Source: an uncultured Clostridia bacterium
Lineage (GTDB): Bacteria; Bacillota_A; Clostridia; TANB77; CAG-508
Direction of reading: 5' to 3'
Assembly (NCBI GenBank): GCA_947629855.1
Contig: CANRFI010000024.1
Span: 1 to 17,371, forward strand
DNA length: 17,371 nt
A program made the position numbers and the translations under genes. Numbering within the stretch: the first letter of the stretch is position 1; each line of letters opens with the position of its first letter. The notes below the pieces were generated by a model that saw nothing but the letters and a program-made list of their open reading frames with translations, made no database searches and was not told the DNA's origin. Below are positions 6,200 through 15,700 of the stretch, one piece after another.

Positions 6200-8506
6200 A
6201 TGAAAGTTTTATTTGCTGTTAGTAATGAGGAAATATCAGAATCAATTGTAAAAAAATATCAAAAGGAATATAAACAAATTATTTCCTATAAAAATGTATA
6301 TTACTTTAATGCAATATTAAAAGAATTACAAAAAGACAAAACTTATGATAGAATTGTAATAAGTGAAGACCTTGAATCATTTACACATACACAATACGAC
6401 CAAATTGATAAATTTATTTTTGAAAAATTAGACAGTATTAGTGATGAGGCTTCTAATTTAAAAGGTAATGACACACCTATTATCTTAATTTGTTCTGATA
6501 GAAGAGCAAAATCAGAATCAATGCTTGTAAAATTATTTGGTATTGGTATTTATAATGCTATCATAGGAAATGATAGAAGTGTAGATGAAGTATGTAGATT
6601 AATAAACAGACCACGTGTAAAAAAAGAAGCAAAAACATATTATAAAATTGATACAGAAGAAGTAAACTATCAAGCAGAAAATGAGAATGATGTTAGTGAA
6701 ATGGAAATTCAAAACATTGTTGCTCATTATAAAAGACTTGGAAAAAATGAAGAAAGATATGTTGATAGCTTTAATAATATTGCTGCACAATATAATGATA
6801 CACAATTGAGAATTATAACAAAATTTTTACCATTAAATGTACGTGCAGTATTAGAGGAAAAATCACAAAAATATCAACAAATTATGTCATTTAATAATAG
6901 CATTTCAAATAACTTAAGAAAAACAAAAGAAGACGAAGAAGATGGGCCAAGTCAAGTATTATTAAAATCTAAAAATAGAGAAAAGATACTCTCAAAACCA
7001 GTTGTAATACCTTCAGAAGTGAATATGAGTGGGGTTAAAAAATTAACCAAGGTAAAACAAGAAAAAGAGATACCAGAAAATGTTCAATATAGTCAACCAG
7101 AGCCTATGACAGAAGAACTAGAAGAATTAAATAACAACAATAATGAAGTTATAATTGAAGAAAAAGAAATAGTTCAACCTGTAAAAAGAGGAAGAGGAAG
7201 GCCTAAAAAAATTGTTCCAGAAGAAGAATTAAATGCAGAACCAAAAGTAAAAAGAGGAAGAGGAAGACCTAAAAAGATTGAAACTCAAGTTCAAGAAGAA
7301 CCAGAAGAAGACTTTGTATTACCAGGTTTAAATGCAAATAGTGAAAATGAAGCAGAAGACGAAGAAGAAGCATATTTACCAGGTTTTGAGCCAACAACTA
7401 ATAATGAGCCAATTTCATCTTATAATAAAAATTATGAAGATGATGAAGACGAAGAAGATATGATGTTACCAGGACTTGAGCAACAACAAACTCAAGAAAC
7501 TAATTATGTGCAACCACAAGTACAACAAATGCCTGAACCTATTTATAAGCAACCTTATCAGGAAGTACAATCTCAAAGACCAATACAACCTAATATACAA
7601 ATTGAACAAATAGATTTATCAAGTTTATTAACACCAGATAAAAAAATAGCAACATTTGTTGGAACAAGTAAAAACGGAACATCATTTATTGTAAACAATT
7701 TAGCAGAATTAATGTCTTCTATTGGGGTTAATACAGCTATATTAGATACAACTCAAAATAGAAATTCTTATTATATTTATACAAAAAATGAAGAACCACT
7801 AAGAGAAATTGCAACACATAGTATAGAAGGATTAGCACATGGAATAGCAAAAGGAATTAGTGTGAACAAAAATCTTACAGTATATACTTCTTTACCAGAT
7901 GAAGAAGAATATGTGCAAAATGTTGATAAAATATTAGAAACATTATTATTAAATCATTCTCTAATTTTAATTGACACAGATTTTAATACACCAATTAATT
8001 ATTTTAAACAATCACAAGAAACTTATTTAGTACAAAGTATGGATATTTTAACAATACAACCATTAACTGCATTTTTAAAACTATTAAAATCAAAAAATAT
8101 TTTAGATGAAAGCAAATTAAGAATTGTTTTAAATAAAGTAGTAAGAATTAGAGGAATAAAAGATGAAGTAATTATTGGCGGAATGGCATTTTATAATGAT
8201 CCAGGAATGTCATTTATGACAGAATTATTTGACAGAGATAGAATTAAATATGTATCTATTCCATTTGAAGAAGAAACATATATAAGATATTTAGAAGGAA
8301 TAATTGAATGTGAAATTTCTTTAAAAGGATATTCAAAAGTATTCTTACAAACATTAAAAGAATTAGGAAGTATGATTTATCCTATAATAGGAGTAGAACC
8401 ACCACGAAATAATAGAAATTATCAACCATCAGCAACAATCAATAAAGTAGATAACTTTTCTCCTAGTATGAATCATACATTGGATCAAATGAAAAGAAAT
8501 TATTAG
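6200..8506 (+). CDS. CpaE/ParA-like protein with degenerate P-loop, AT-hooks and acidic LPG repeats
   Basis: A 768-residue multidomain protein. Residues 1-145 look like a receiver-like alpha/beta domain (MKVLFAVS, YDRIVISEDL, TPIILICSD), helical to ~240. A long disordered region (245-470) carries two AT-hooks, KRGRGRPKKI at 329-338 and 351-360, and three acidic-flanked motifs VLPGL (373-377), YLPGF (392-396) and MLPGL (422-426). Residues 480-730 form a MinD/ParA/CpaE-type domain (KKIATFVGTSKNGTS, NTAILDT, LILIDTDF, LRIVLNKV). Its Walker A reads GTSKNGTS (488-495): the usual GK[ST] lysine is replaced by Thr494, so ATP hydrolysis is doubtful. Receiver-plus-ParA is the layout of CpaE, the Tad pilus localisation factor, but no Tad genes are visible nearby. 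The AT-hooks suggest DNA contact. GGAAGGGGG (6185-6193) precedes the ATG. A localisation scaffold is the best guess. Confidence 0.7.
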   Translation: MKVLFAVSNEEISESIVKKYQKEYKQIISYKNVYYFNAILKELQKDKTYDRIVISEDLESFTHTQYDQIDKFIFEKLDSISDEASNLKGNDTPIILICSDRRAKSESMLVKLFGIGIYNAIIGNDRSVDEVCRLINRPRVKKEAKTYYKIDTEEVNYQAENENDVSEMEIQNIVAHYKRLGKNEERYVDSFNNIAAQYNDTQLRIITKFLPLNVRAVLEEKSQKYQQIMSFNNSISNNLRKTKEDEEDGPSQVLLKSKNREKILSKPVVIPSEVNMSGVKKLTKVKQEKEIPENVQYSQPEPMTEELEELNNNNNEVIIEEKEIVQPVKRGRGRPKKIVPEEELNAEPKVKRGRGRPKKIETQVQEEPEEDFVLPGLNANSENEAEDEEEAYLPGFEPTTNNEPISSYNKNYEDDEDEEDMMLPGLEQQQTQETNYVQPQVQQMPEPIYKQPYQEVQSQRPIQPNIQIEQIDLSSLLTPDKKIATFVGTSKNGTSFIVNNLAELMSSIGVNTAILDTTQNRNSYYIYTKNEEPLREIATHSIEGLAHGIAKGISVNKNLTVYTSLPDEEEYVQNVDKILETLLLNHSLILIDTDFNTPINYFKQSQETYLVQSMDILTIQPLTAFLKLLKSKNILDESKLRIVLNKVVRIRGIKDEVIIGGMAFYNDPGMSFMTELFDRDRIKYVSIPFEEETYIRYLEGIIECEISLKGYSKVFLQTLKELGSMIYPIIGVEPPRNNRNYQPSATINKVDNFSPSMNHTLDQMKRNY
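7181..7279 (+). repeat. 33-base direct repeat encoding paired AT-hooks
   Basis: Bases 7181-7213 and 7247-7279 match at 31 of 33 positions and lie 66 bases apart in the CpaE-like gene. Both encode VKRGRGRPKKI. The close DNA identity suggests a recent tandem duplication with retained reading frame. Confidence 0.85.
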
Positions 8507-8541
8507 AATGAATAATAACAAAAAGAGGAGGTAAAATAGTT

Positions 8542-9678
8542 GTGATAATAGCAGTAGTAGTAATCTTAGTTTTAATTGTATTTGGATTAATAATATATAA
8601 TGTATCTATTCATAAAAAAATACAAAAATTTAAAAACATGAATCAAAAGATTACGAATTTATATGTTGTACAAGATTTTATGAATGCCATAGGAGAAACA
8701 TCAACGGTTGAACAAAAAATAAAGAAGATAAATGATATTTTAATAGAAAGATATGAAATAAAATATTCAACAATCGTAGTTTTTGATGGAGCAGAATATC
8801 AGGTAAAAGCTTCTAATGTTGATACTAAACATTGGGATTCATTAAAAGCATTACAAGATGTAGATATGTTTAAAGATAGTATACAATCTGCAACTCCTAA
8901 ATATGTAACAGTAAACAATGAAAATGAAAGACTTCCATACCAACAAATGGAATTCGGAAGGGCAAAATCCGCTATATTTTTCCCTCTTTATATAGATAAT
9001 GTATATATTGGTTATTGGATTATAGAAAGTGGAACACCTCATGACTTTGATAATGTAGATACAACTGTTTTAGAAGTTATAAAGGAAAATATTGTATCTG
9101 TTTTAAAAACAGTAGTACATCAAAAAACCTTAGAGTCAATTGTAAGAAAAGACTTATTTACAGGATTATATAATGAGGAATATTTATATGGCGAAGGAAA
9201 GAAAATTATTGACCAATATACTGTATCAACTATTTGTATGTTTAAAATTATAAATATTCAAGAAATTAACAGAAAATATTGTAGAGAGTTAGGAAATAAA
9301 GTAATAACAGAAATTAGTAAGTACATAGTAGATAATATATCAGAAGATTATGTTTTTGTAAGATATATGGGACCTAAATTTGTAATTGCATTTTCAGGAG
9401 TTGAAGCAAACAGTGTAGCAGACTTTTTAAATGACGTAAAAGAAAAAATAGAAAATATGAAAATTAAATTGACAGAAGAAGAAAGACAAGAATTAAATTT
9501 AGAAGTAAAACCATCAAGAGTTAAATCAAAATCAAATGAAGAAGAGATTGCCAAACCAAAATTAAACTTTGTTATATCTTCTTATTACAAAGGCACAGGA
9601 TTAGAAGAAGTGCTAAAAAAACAAGAAGAATATTTAGACCAAGCAGAACGTAGTGAAAGTGATATAACTAATATATAA
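8542..9678 (+). CDS. Membrane-anchored GAF protein with degenerate GGDEF domain
   Basis: A 378-residue protein with an N-terminal TM helix (2-20), a helical linker (23-50), a GAF-like sensory domain (~40-195; [28 protein letters not shown]) and a GGDEF-like domain (~204-368). The latter opens with [12 protein letters not shown] (204-215), the usual D-x-LTGLxNRR position, but the active-site loop is RYMGPKF (274-280) instead of RYGGDEF. The metal-binding Asp segment ([13 protein letters not shown]) also lacks its acidic residues, so it should not make cyclic di-GMP; a protein-interaction or nucleotide-sensing role is likelier. An ~35-residue charged insert (310-340) interrupts the domain. The start is a GTG at 8542 with GAGGAGG ten bases upstream. 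It lies 35 bases after the CpaE-like gene and 16 bases before ireB, in one operon. Confidence 0.75.
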   Translation: MIIAVVVILVLIVFGLIIYNVSIHKKIQKFKNMNQKITNLYVVQDFMNAIGETSTVEQKIKKINDILIERYEIKYSTIVVFDGAEYQVKASNVDTKHWDSLKALQDVDMFKDSIQSATPKYVTVNNENERLPYQQMEFGRAKSAIFFPLYIDNVYIGYWIIESGTPHDFDNVDTTVLEVIKENIVSVLKTVVHQKTLESIVRKDLFTGLYNEEYLYGEGKKIIDQYTVSTICMFKIINIQEINRKYCRELGNKVITEISKYIVDNISEDYVFVRYMGPKFVIAFSGVEANSVADFLNDVKEKIENMKIKLTEEERQELNLEVKPSRVKSKSNEEEIAKPKLNFVISSYYKGTGLEEVLKKQEEYLDQAERSESDITNI

Positions 9679-9694
9679 AAGGAGGAAATCATAT

Positions 9695-9952
9695 ATGGAA
9701 TTTGATAAAACAATGAACTTCAAAGTGGAAAGAGAAGAAAATGTAAAGTGTAGAGATATTTTAAAAGAAGTATATGAAGCATTAGTAGAAAAAGGATATA
9801 ATCCAATAAATCAAATAGTTGGATATATATTATCTGGAGATCCAACATATATTACAAGTCACAAAGACGCAAGAAATAAAATAAGAACAGTTGAAAGAGA
9901 TGAACTACTAGAAAAAATGGTAAAAAATTATATAGGATTAGATGAAGATTAA
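9695..9952 (+). CDS. ireB: IreB family regulatory phosphoprotein (UPF0297)
   Basis: 85 residues matching the IreB/YrzL family: [33 protein letters not shown] spans the invariant core ([12 protein letters not shown] 32-43, SGDPTYI 47-53, ARNKIR). In Enterococcus faecalis IreB is phosphorylated on N-terminal threonines by the PASTA kinase IreK and dampens cephalosporin resistance; here Thr6 is the only N-terminal Thr available. The protein is cytoplasmic. AAAGGAGG precedes the ATG. Its stop overlaps the ruvX start region, and the ireB-ruvX-DUF1292 order is conserved in Firmicutes, often after alaS; here alaS is replaced by the GAF/GGDEF-like gene. Confidence 0.93.
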   Translation: MEFDKTMNFKVEREENVKCRDILKEVYEALVEKGYNPINQIVGYILSGDPTYITSHKDARNKIRTVERDELLEKMVKNYIGLDED

Positions 9953-10391
9953 AATGAGAATTTTAGGAATTGATTATGGAGAAGTAAGAACAGGAATTGC
10001 TATAACAGATTCTTTAAATATTACAGCACAAGGAATAGAGACAATCAATCAAAATGGCTCTGACAGAATTTTATTAAAAAAACTAGATGAAATATTAGAA
10101 AAGTATCAAGATATAGATACAATTGTTGTTGGTATGCCATTTAATATGAATGGTACAAAATCTGAAAGAGTAAAAATAACAGAAGAATTTGTACACAAAT
10201 TAAAATGTAAATACAACAAAATAAAAATTGAAACAATAGATGAGAGATTAACAACAGTTGAAGCACATAAAACTATGAATTTTTTAGATGTAAATAAGCA
10301 TAAAAAGAAGAATATAGTGGATACTATATCTGCAACATATATTTTAGAAACATATTTAAATAAAATTAAAAATTCATTGAAAAATAATTAA
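9942..10391 (+). CDS. ruvX: RuvX/YqgF family nuclease (putative Holliday junction resolvase)
   Basis: 149 residues with the YqgF RNase H-like fold: [15 protein letters not shown] (9-23), [11 protein letters not shown] (~62-72), DERLTTVEA (~100-108) and the C-terminal [19 protein letters not shown]. The conserved Asp of GIDYG, the Asp of DERL and the Asp of NIVD are the expected metal-site acids. The family is credited with 16S rRNA 5'-end maturation and was predicted to resolve Holliday junctions. The start may be ATG 9942 (overlapping ireB by 11 bases, MKIKMRILG) or ATG 9954 (one base after the ireB stop, giving MRILGIDYG, the typical family start). Neither has a strong ribosome binding site, so translation is probably coupled to ireB. 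Confidence 0.93.
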   Translation: MKIKMRILGIDYGEVRTGIAITDSLNITAQGIETINQNGSDRILLKKLDEILEKYQDIDTIVVGMPFNMNGTKSERVKITEEFVHKLKCKYNKIKIETIDERLTTVEAHKTMNFLDVNKHKKKNIVDTISATYILETYLNKIKNSLKNN

Positions 10392-10450
10392 AAATAGTTT
10401 ATTATATTAATATGAAATATAATCAATAAAATTAAGAAAGGAGAAAAATA

Positions 10451-10759
10451 ATGGAGGAAAACTTTGAAGGAGAAGAATTAGATAACATTATAATATTAAA
10501 TGATGAAGACGGAAACGAAGTAAAATTTGAATTTTTAGACTTAGTAGAATTAGATAACGAAGAATATGTGGTATTATTACCTGTTACAGAAGAAGGCGAA
10601 GAAGAAGAAGGCGAAGTAGTAATATTAAAAGTTGAAGATACAGATGATGAAAATGCAGAAGAAGAATCTTATGTAAGTATTGAAGATGAAGAAATATTAA
10701 ACAAAGTATTTGAGATATTTAAAGAAAAATTCAAAGATGATTTTGATTTCGTAGATTAG
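10451..10759 (+). CDS. DUF1292 family acidic protein (YrzB-like)
   Basis: 102 residues, extremely acidic, beginning MEENFEGEELDNIIILNDEDGNEVKFEFLDLVELDNEEYVVLLPV. This matches DUF1292 (YrzB), a small cytoplasmic family of unknown function whose gene regularly follows ruvX in Firmicutes. The ~25-residue Glu-rich stretch in the middle (EEGEEEEGEVVILKVEDTDD) and the C-terminal helix IFKEKFKDDFDFVD are typical. AAAGGAG lies about eight bases before the ATG. A 59-base gap separates it from ruvX, with a weak TATAAT at 10418-10423, so it may be both read through and separately started. The terminator at 10767-10793 closes the operon. Confidence 0.88.
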   Translation: MEENFEGEELDNIIILNDEDGNEVKFEFLDLVELDNEEYVVLLPVTEEGEEEEGEVVILKVEDTDDENAEEESYVSIEDEEILNKVFEIFKEKFKDDFDFVD

Positions 10760-10766
10760 ATAAAAC

Positions 10767-10793
10767 AAGGCGGATTTTTCCGTCTTTATTTTC
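10767..10793 (+). terminator. Rho-independent terminator of the ireB-ruvX operon
   Basis: AAGGCGGA (10767-10774) pairs with TCCGTCTT (10779-10786; one G-T pair) around a TTTT loop, followed by TATTTTC. It begins eight bases after the DUF1292 stop codon and is the most GC-rich hairpin in the window. Confidence 0.8.
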
Positions 10794-10825
10794 TATAAAG
10801 ATAAATTTTTAAGGAGGAAAAACAA

Positions 10826-11317
10826 ATGAAAAATTTTTCAACTTGGATGTTGGTTATGTTTATGGCAATGTTTTGGTTATTAAGAGTTGTAGTTGCTGTC
10901 ACATATGAAATGAAAATAGAATTTGGAGGGTTAGAACCATTTAACCAAACATTGGAAATCATTTTATTGTTTGTTGTATTAATATGTATGATATTAATTG
11001 TAAAAAGAAAATTAGTAGGTGCTTTAATATATTTGTTAGCTTATGGAATGTATTTTGGAAGCAATTTAATTACAGGTTTAACTACTTTTTTTAATGCAAG
11101 TAGTGATGTAAGTATTACTGGAATGGGAACATATTTAGGTACATTTGTATCATTAATTGGAATTATTATTCCGGTAGCAGTTTTATTAGATTTATTAATG
11201 GATAAAAATAGAAAAGCAAACCCACATGATAAAAAAACAGATTGGTTTTATGGAAATGAAAAATTTGATAGAGAAATGGATGAAAGAGCGGATAAAAATA
11301 ATTATAGAACATTATAA
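10826..11317 (+). CDS. Four-TM membrane protein of unknown function
   Basis: 163 residues with hydrophobic segments at ~7-25, 42-60, 63-83 and 104-126, then a cytoplasmic, charged C-tail of about 35 residues (DKNRKANPHDKKTDWFYGNEKFDREMDERADKNNYRTL region). The tail has the look of a conserved Clostridia family with YGN and DER motifs, but I cannot assign a function; no catalytic or transport motif is visible. AAGGAGG lies nine bases before the ATG. It follows the operon terminator directly and precedes the FNT gene by 35 bases, so the two may be cotranscribed; no convincing promoter is seen in 10794-10825. Confidence 0.8.
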   Translation: MKNFSTWMLVMFMAMFWLLRVVVAVTYEMKIEFGGLEPFNQTLEIILLFVVLICMILIVKRKLVGALIYLLAYGMYFGSNLITGLTTFFNASSDVSITGMGTYLGTFVSLIGIIIPVAVLLDLLMDKNRKANPHDKKTDWFYGNEKFDREMDERADKNNYRTL

Positions 11318-11352
11318 TTTTTCTTAAACGTAGCAAATAGAGGAGTATATAT

Positions 11353-11985
11353 ATGAAGAAATATTTGGATTTTTTAATTAAGGGCTTTTATGCTGGTATT
11401 TTAATTAGTATAGGTGGTATTGCATATTTAGCTATTGAAAATAAAATAGTAGGTTCGTTTATTTTTTCTTTTGGATTACTTACAATATGTATATATTCAT
11501 TTAATTTGTACACAGGTAAAGTAGGATACATATTGGTTAACAAAATTAACTATTTGATAGAATTAGTACTATCTTTAATAGGAAATTTTTTAGGAACATT
11601 TGCAGTTGGAAGCTTAATGCGTTTAACAAGATTTCAAAATTATATTGATACTGCAACCAACATAGTAAATACTAAATTAAATGATAATATTTTAAGTATT
11701 TTTATTTTAGCAATTATGTGTGGGATGATTATGTATATTGCAGTAAATAACTATAAAAAACAAAATGATGTTATAGGAAAATATATGGCTATATTTATGG
11801 GTGTTATGGCATTTATACTATGTGGATTTGAACACTGCGTTGCTAATATGTTCTATTTCAGCATAGCTGGAGTTTTTTCATTAAAAGTATTTGGCTATTT
11901 ACTTATTATGATATTGGGTAATAGTATTGGATCTATAATAATTGCACTGTATTATAATAAATATAATGCAAATAATACAAATTAA
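11353..11985 (+). CDS. Formate/nitrite transporter (FNT) family channel
   Basis: A 210-residue, six-TM protein of the FNT family (FocA, NirC, HSC), pentameric channels for formate, nitrite or hydrosulfide. The diagnostic centre is GFEHCVANMF (158-167), with the pore His at 161 and Asn at 165. The N-terminal GFYAGILISIGG (11-22) and the paired GNFLGT (77-82) and GNSIGS (189-194) helix breaks are also typical. It is shorter than the usual 250-290 residues because loops are trimmed; the first-half motif is LYTGK where many have LFTGN. GAGGAG precedes the ATG by about seven bases. Substrate cannot be told from sequence; formate export is plausible in a fermentative anaerobe. Confidence 0.88.
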   Translation: MKKYLDFLIKGFYAGILISIGGIAYLAIENKIVGSFIFSFGLLTICIYSFNLYTGKVGYILVNKINYLIELVLSLIGNFLGTFAVGSLMRLTRFQNYIDTATNIVNTKLNDNILSIFILAIMCGMIMYIAVNNYKKQNDVIGKYMAIFMGVMAFILCGFEHCVANMFYFSIAGVFSLKVFGYLLIMILGNSIGSIIIALYYNKYNANNTN

Positions 11986-11991
11986 AAATAT

Positions 11992-12031
11992 AAATGGTTT
12001 GAAATTAATCAAATATTTTTTCAAACCATTT
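11992..12031. terminator. Bidirectional terminator between FNT and TetR genes
   Basis: A perfect 13-bp stem, AAATGGTTTGAAA (11992-12004) with TTTCAAACCATTT (12019-12031), encloses a 14-base loop and is followed by TTTC on the plus strand (T-run 12029-12034). Read from the minus strand it ends in an A/T-rich tail. The minus-strand TetR stop lies in the loop (12005-12007). Confidence 0.8.
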
Positions 12032-12556
12032 TTTCATATTAACTAATAATTCATCTAAAGAATATGAACTTTCATTACGAAAATATTTTAAAACTTCCAT
12101 TAATATACCATTTAGAAAAAATGAAATATTAATTTCAAGATATTTATCAGTATAAGTATTTTTTAAAGCATCATATATTTTATCACCAGCTATTTTTTTT
12201 AATTTTTCTAAAAATAAAAGAGATTCATTAGCAGATAATAATAACTTATATGTTTCTTCATTGTCCTTTAAACACTGTATAATGTTATCAAAATAATTTA
12301 TAATGTCTTCTTTTGAATAAAGTTTTAAATCTTCATTACATAAAAGGTCTATTGTTTGTAATTCATAGTCATGTGCAACTTCATATATGTTATCATAATG
12401 TGTATAAAATGTACTTCTTGTTAGTTCAGCCTTTTTAACTAATTCTGTAACAGTTATTTTATCTAATTGTTTTTTTTCATTAATCAATTCAGCAAAAGTT
12501 TTTTTTATTAAATTTCTTGTTTTAATAGAAGAAGAGTTTAAGCATTGTACTTTCAT
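12005..12556 (-). CDS. TetR/AcrR family transcriptional regulator
   Basis: 183 residues. The N-terminal TetR DNA-binding domain has KTFAELINEKKQLDKITVTELVKKAELTRSTFYTHYDN over residues 19-56, with the helix-turn-helix VTELVKKAELTRSTFYTHY (36-54) clear. The C-terminal helical domain (60-183) should bind an inducer and dimerise. It is transcribed divergently from the MMPL transporter gene with a 177-base gap, the usual layout for a local repressor of an efflux or lipid exporter. An imperfect palindrome at 12642-12666 in the gap is the candidate operator. AGAAAGG lies eight bases before the ATG. Ligand unknown. Confidence 0.92.
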   Translation of the reverse strand: MKVQCLNSSSIKTRNLIKKTFAELINEKKQLDKITVTELVKKAELTRSTFYTHYDNIYEVAHDYELQTIDLLCNEDLKLYSKEDIINYFDNIIQCLKDNEETYKLLLSANESLLFLEKLKKIAGDKIYDALKNTYTDKYLEINISFFLNGILMEVLKYFRNESSYSLDELLVNMKKWFEKIFD

Positions 12557-12641
12557 ATTTAATCCTTTCTATAAAAATAATATATATAAAATTATAGCAT
12601 ATAAGCATTAAAAAATAAAGACAATATTAATAAAAATGTTT

Positions 12642-12666
12642 AAATTTAGACACTTCGTTTAAAATT
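12642..12666. promoter_or_regulatory. Candidate TetR operator between the TetR and MMPL genes
   Basis: AAATTTAGAC (12642-12651) and GTTTAAAATT (12657-12666) form an imperfect inverted repeat (8 of 10 positions) around the 5-base spacer ACTTC. Size and position suit a TetR dimer. It lies 92 bases from the MMPL start and 86 bases from the tetR start. No strong consensus promoter is visible on either strand in this gap; the rest of 12557-12733 holds only AT-rich sequence, with TATAAT boxes at 12694 and 12699. Confidence 0.4.
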
Positions 12667-12733
12667 ATACTTCCATTATAAAAATAATGAGAGTATAATA
12701 TAATGCAGGCTAAAAAGAAAGGAAGGATTCACT

Positions 12734-15700
12734 TTGAGAAAAATCACAGATTTCATAATAAACAAGAGACACTTTATTCTAGTTTTATTCATTATTTTTA
12801 CAATAATTGCAGCGATACTAACATCAAAAGTAAAAATTAATTACGACATTGCCGAGTATCTACCAGATACATCTGAAACAAGAATCGGAATGAATATTAT
12901 GGAGGAAGAATTTTCAGAAACTGAAACAAGTACTTTAAACTTAATGTTTGAAGATTTAACAAATGAAGAAAAATCAAAAATAAAATCTGACTTAGAATCA
13001 ATAGAAGGAATAAAAAGCGTAGACTATGACAATACCGAAAAATATAATAAAGAAAATTACACATTATATGTTATTAACGTAGATGATGAAGCTGATTCAC
13101 AAATGTCAAAAGATATATATAACGAAATAACAGAAAAATATAAAGATTATACTATTTATACAAGTGGAAATGTGTCAGAAAATAATAAATCAGTTTTACC
13201 ATTTTGGATAATTGCATTGGCAGTTTTTTGTGCATTAATCATTTTGATTATAATGTGTGAATCTTATGTAGAACCATTTTTATTTTTAACATCAATATTA
13301 ATGGCAGTAGTTTTAAATAAAGGAACTAATATTATATTCCCTAACGTATCAAATATTACAGCCTCAATAGTAGCAATATTGCAGATGGCATTATCAATGG
13401 ACTATTCAATAATGTTAATGAATAGATATGATCAAGAAAAAAAGATAGAAAAAGATACTGTAAAAGCAATGAAAAATGCTTTGTATAAAGCATTTACAGC
13501 AATATCAAGTAGTTCTGCTACAACTATAGTTGGACTTTTGGCATTAGTATTTATGAGTTTTAAAATAGGTAAAGATCTAGGTTTTGTTTTAGCAAAGGGA
13601 GTATTGTTTAGTCTAATTTGTATTTTCTTTGTACTTCCGGCATTAATATTAATGTTTGATAAGTGGATAGTAAAAACTAAAAAGAAAAGTCCTAATATTA
13701 AGCTAAATAAATTAGGTAAATTTAGTTACAATAAAAGACTTATATCAGTCCCAATATTTCTTATTGTCTTTATTACAAGCTTTATGCTAAAAGGAAATTT
13801 AGGAATCGATTATACAGACTCTAAATCAGATGAAATAAATAAAATATTTACAGAAAATAATCAGATAGCCATTATATATAAAAATGATGACGAAGCAAAA
13901 GTTTCACAATATTTACAAACATTTGAAGATGAAGAAAAAATAGATGAAGTATTAGCTTATAGTAACACAATAAATGAAGGACTGACATTTGACAAATTAA
14001 ATAATAAGTTAAATGATTTAGGCTCAAATGTAGAAGTAGAAGACTATTTGTTAAAAATTGTGTATTATGATTACTATAATCGAGATGAAAAGAATGCTAT
14101 GACATTTGATGAATTTATTAATTTTATTGAAAATGAAGCATATAGCAATGAAAAAGTAAATGAAAAAATAGATGACAAAACAAAAAATGATATTACAAGA
14201 TTAAAAAACTTTGTTACAGTATCTTCTATGAATAAAAAAAGAACAGCAAGTGATATAGCAAATATACTAGAAATTGACAAAAGTCAAGTAGATGATCTTT
14301 TCATATATTATCTTTCTAAAAACAATAACAATACAATTAGTTTAAATGAGTTTATCAACTTTATGAATAAAGATGTTCTAACCAATAATAAATATGCATC
14401 TAAAATAAGTTCTGAAAATAAAGTTAAACTAAATACATTATCAACATTTACAAATAAACAAACAATACAAAGTAAAATGACAAGCAATCAAATGGCAAAA
14501 ATTTTTGGAATTGATAATAATACAATGCAAGAACTATATAAATATTATACACTTGTTAATAATATAGATACAAAAATGACAATTTCAGAGTTCTCAAATT
14601 TTGTATTAAATAATGTATTAACAAATAAGGAATACTCAAATAGTTTTAATGAAAAAACAATTCAAAATATAAAATTATTATCTACTTTTAGTAATTTAAA
14701 TACAATTAATAAGCAAATGAATAGTAATGCATTATCTAATTTATTTGGAGTAGAAGAAGCAAAAGTTAATCAAATCTTACTTTTAAAATATAATAAACAA
14801 AACAATGATAATAAATATACAATAGCAGAGTTTATTGAAAATGTAATTGCTATAAAAAATAATTCAAATTATCTAGATGGCATTGACTTAGGAAAAATAA
14901 CTACCAATCCTCAAATACTTAGTGATACTACTAAATATTCATCTTCAGAAATGTCAAAAATTTTAGGTATGGATGTAAATCCGATATATAATTTAATTGA
15001 TTTTATGAAAGGAAATATAAAGAATTGGACAGCTACTCCAAATGAATTTGTAAAATTAATACTAGAAAATAGTAAAGAAGAAAGTATAAAAACTAGTATT
15101 GATGAAGTAAAACTTAAACAATTACAATTACTATCTAATATAATGACATATACTATAAATAATAAAAAGTTTACTTATCAAGAAATTTCTCAAGTAATAG
15201 GAATAGATGTTAATAATTCAAAAAATATATATACTTTATATGTAACAAATAAAAGTAATGTAACTTTGACACCAAAAGAATTTGTAGATTTTGTACTAAT
15301 ACATAAAAATGATGATATGTTAAAAAATAAAATAACAAGTAATACTATAAAAGATTTAAATTTAGTTCAAACTGTTATGAATAGTGTTATAAACAATAAA
15401 AAATATAATAGTGCAGAATTATCTTCACTATTGGGGATAAATAAAGAAGATTTAAATCTACTTTATGGATTATATAATTTTAAATATATAAATAAAAACC
15501 CAAGTTTATCATTAAAGGACTTTGTTGATTTCTTACTTAAAGATGTAGTTACTAATAAAGAATATTCAAGTAATTTTGATAAAGAAAAAACATCAAAATT
15601 AAATACAGTAAGTAATATTATGAATTCAGCAATAACTAATACAAAATATACTGTATATGAAATATTTGCTATTATTAGTACATTAAGTAATGATGTAGAA

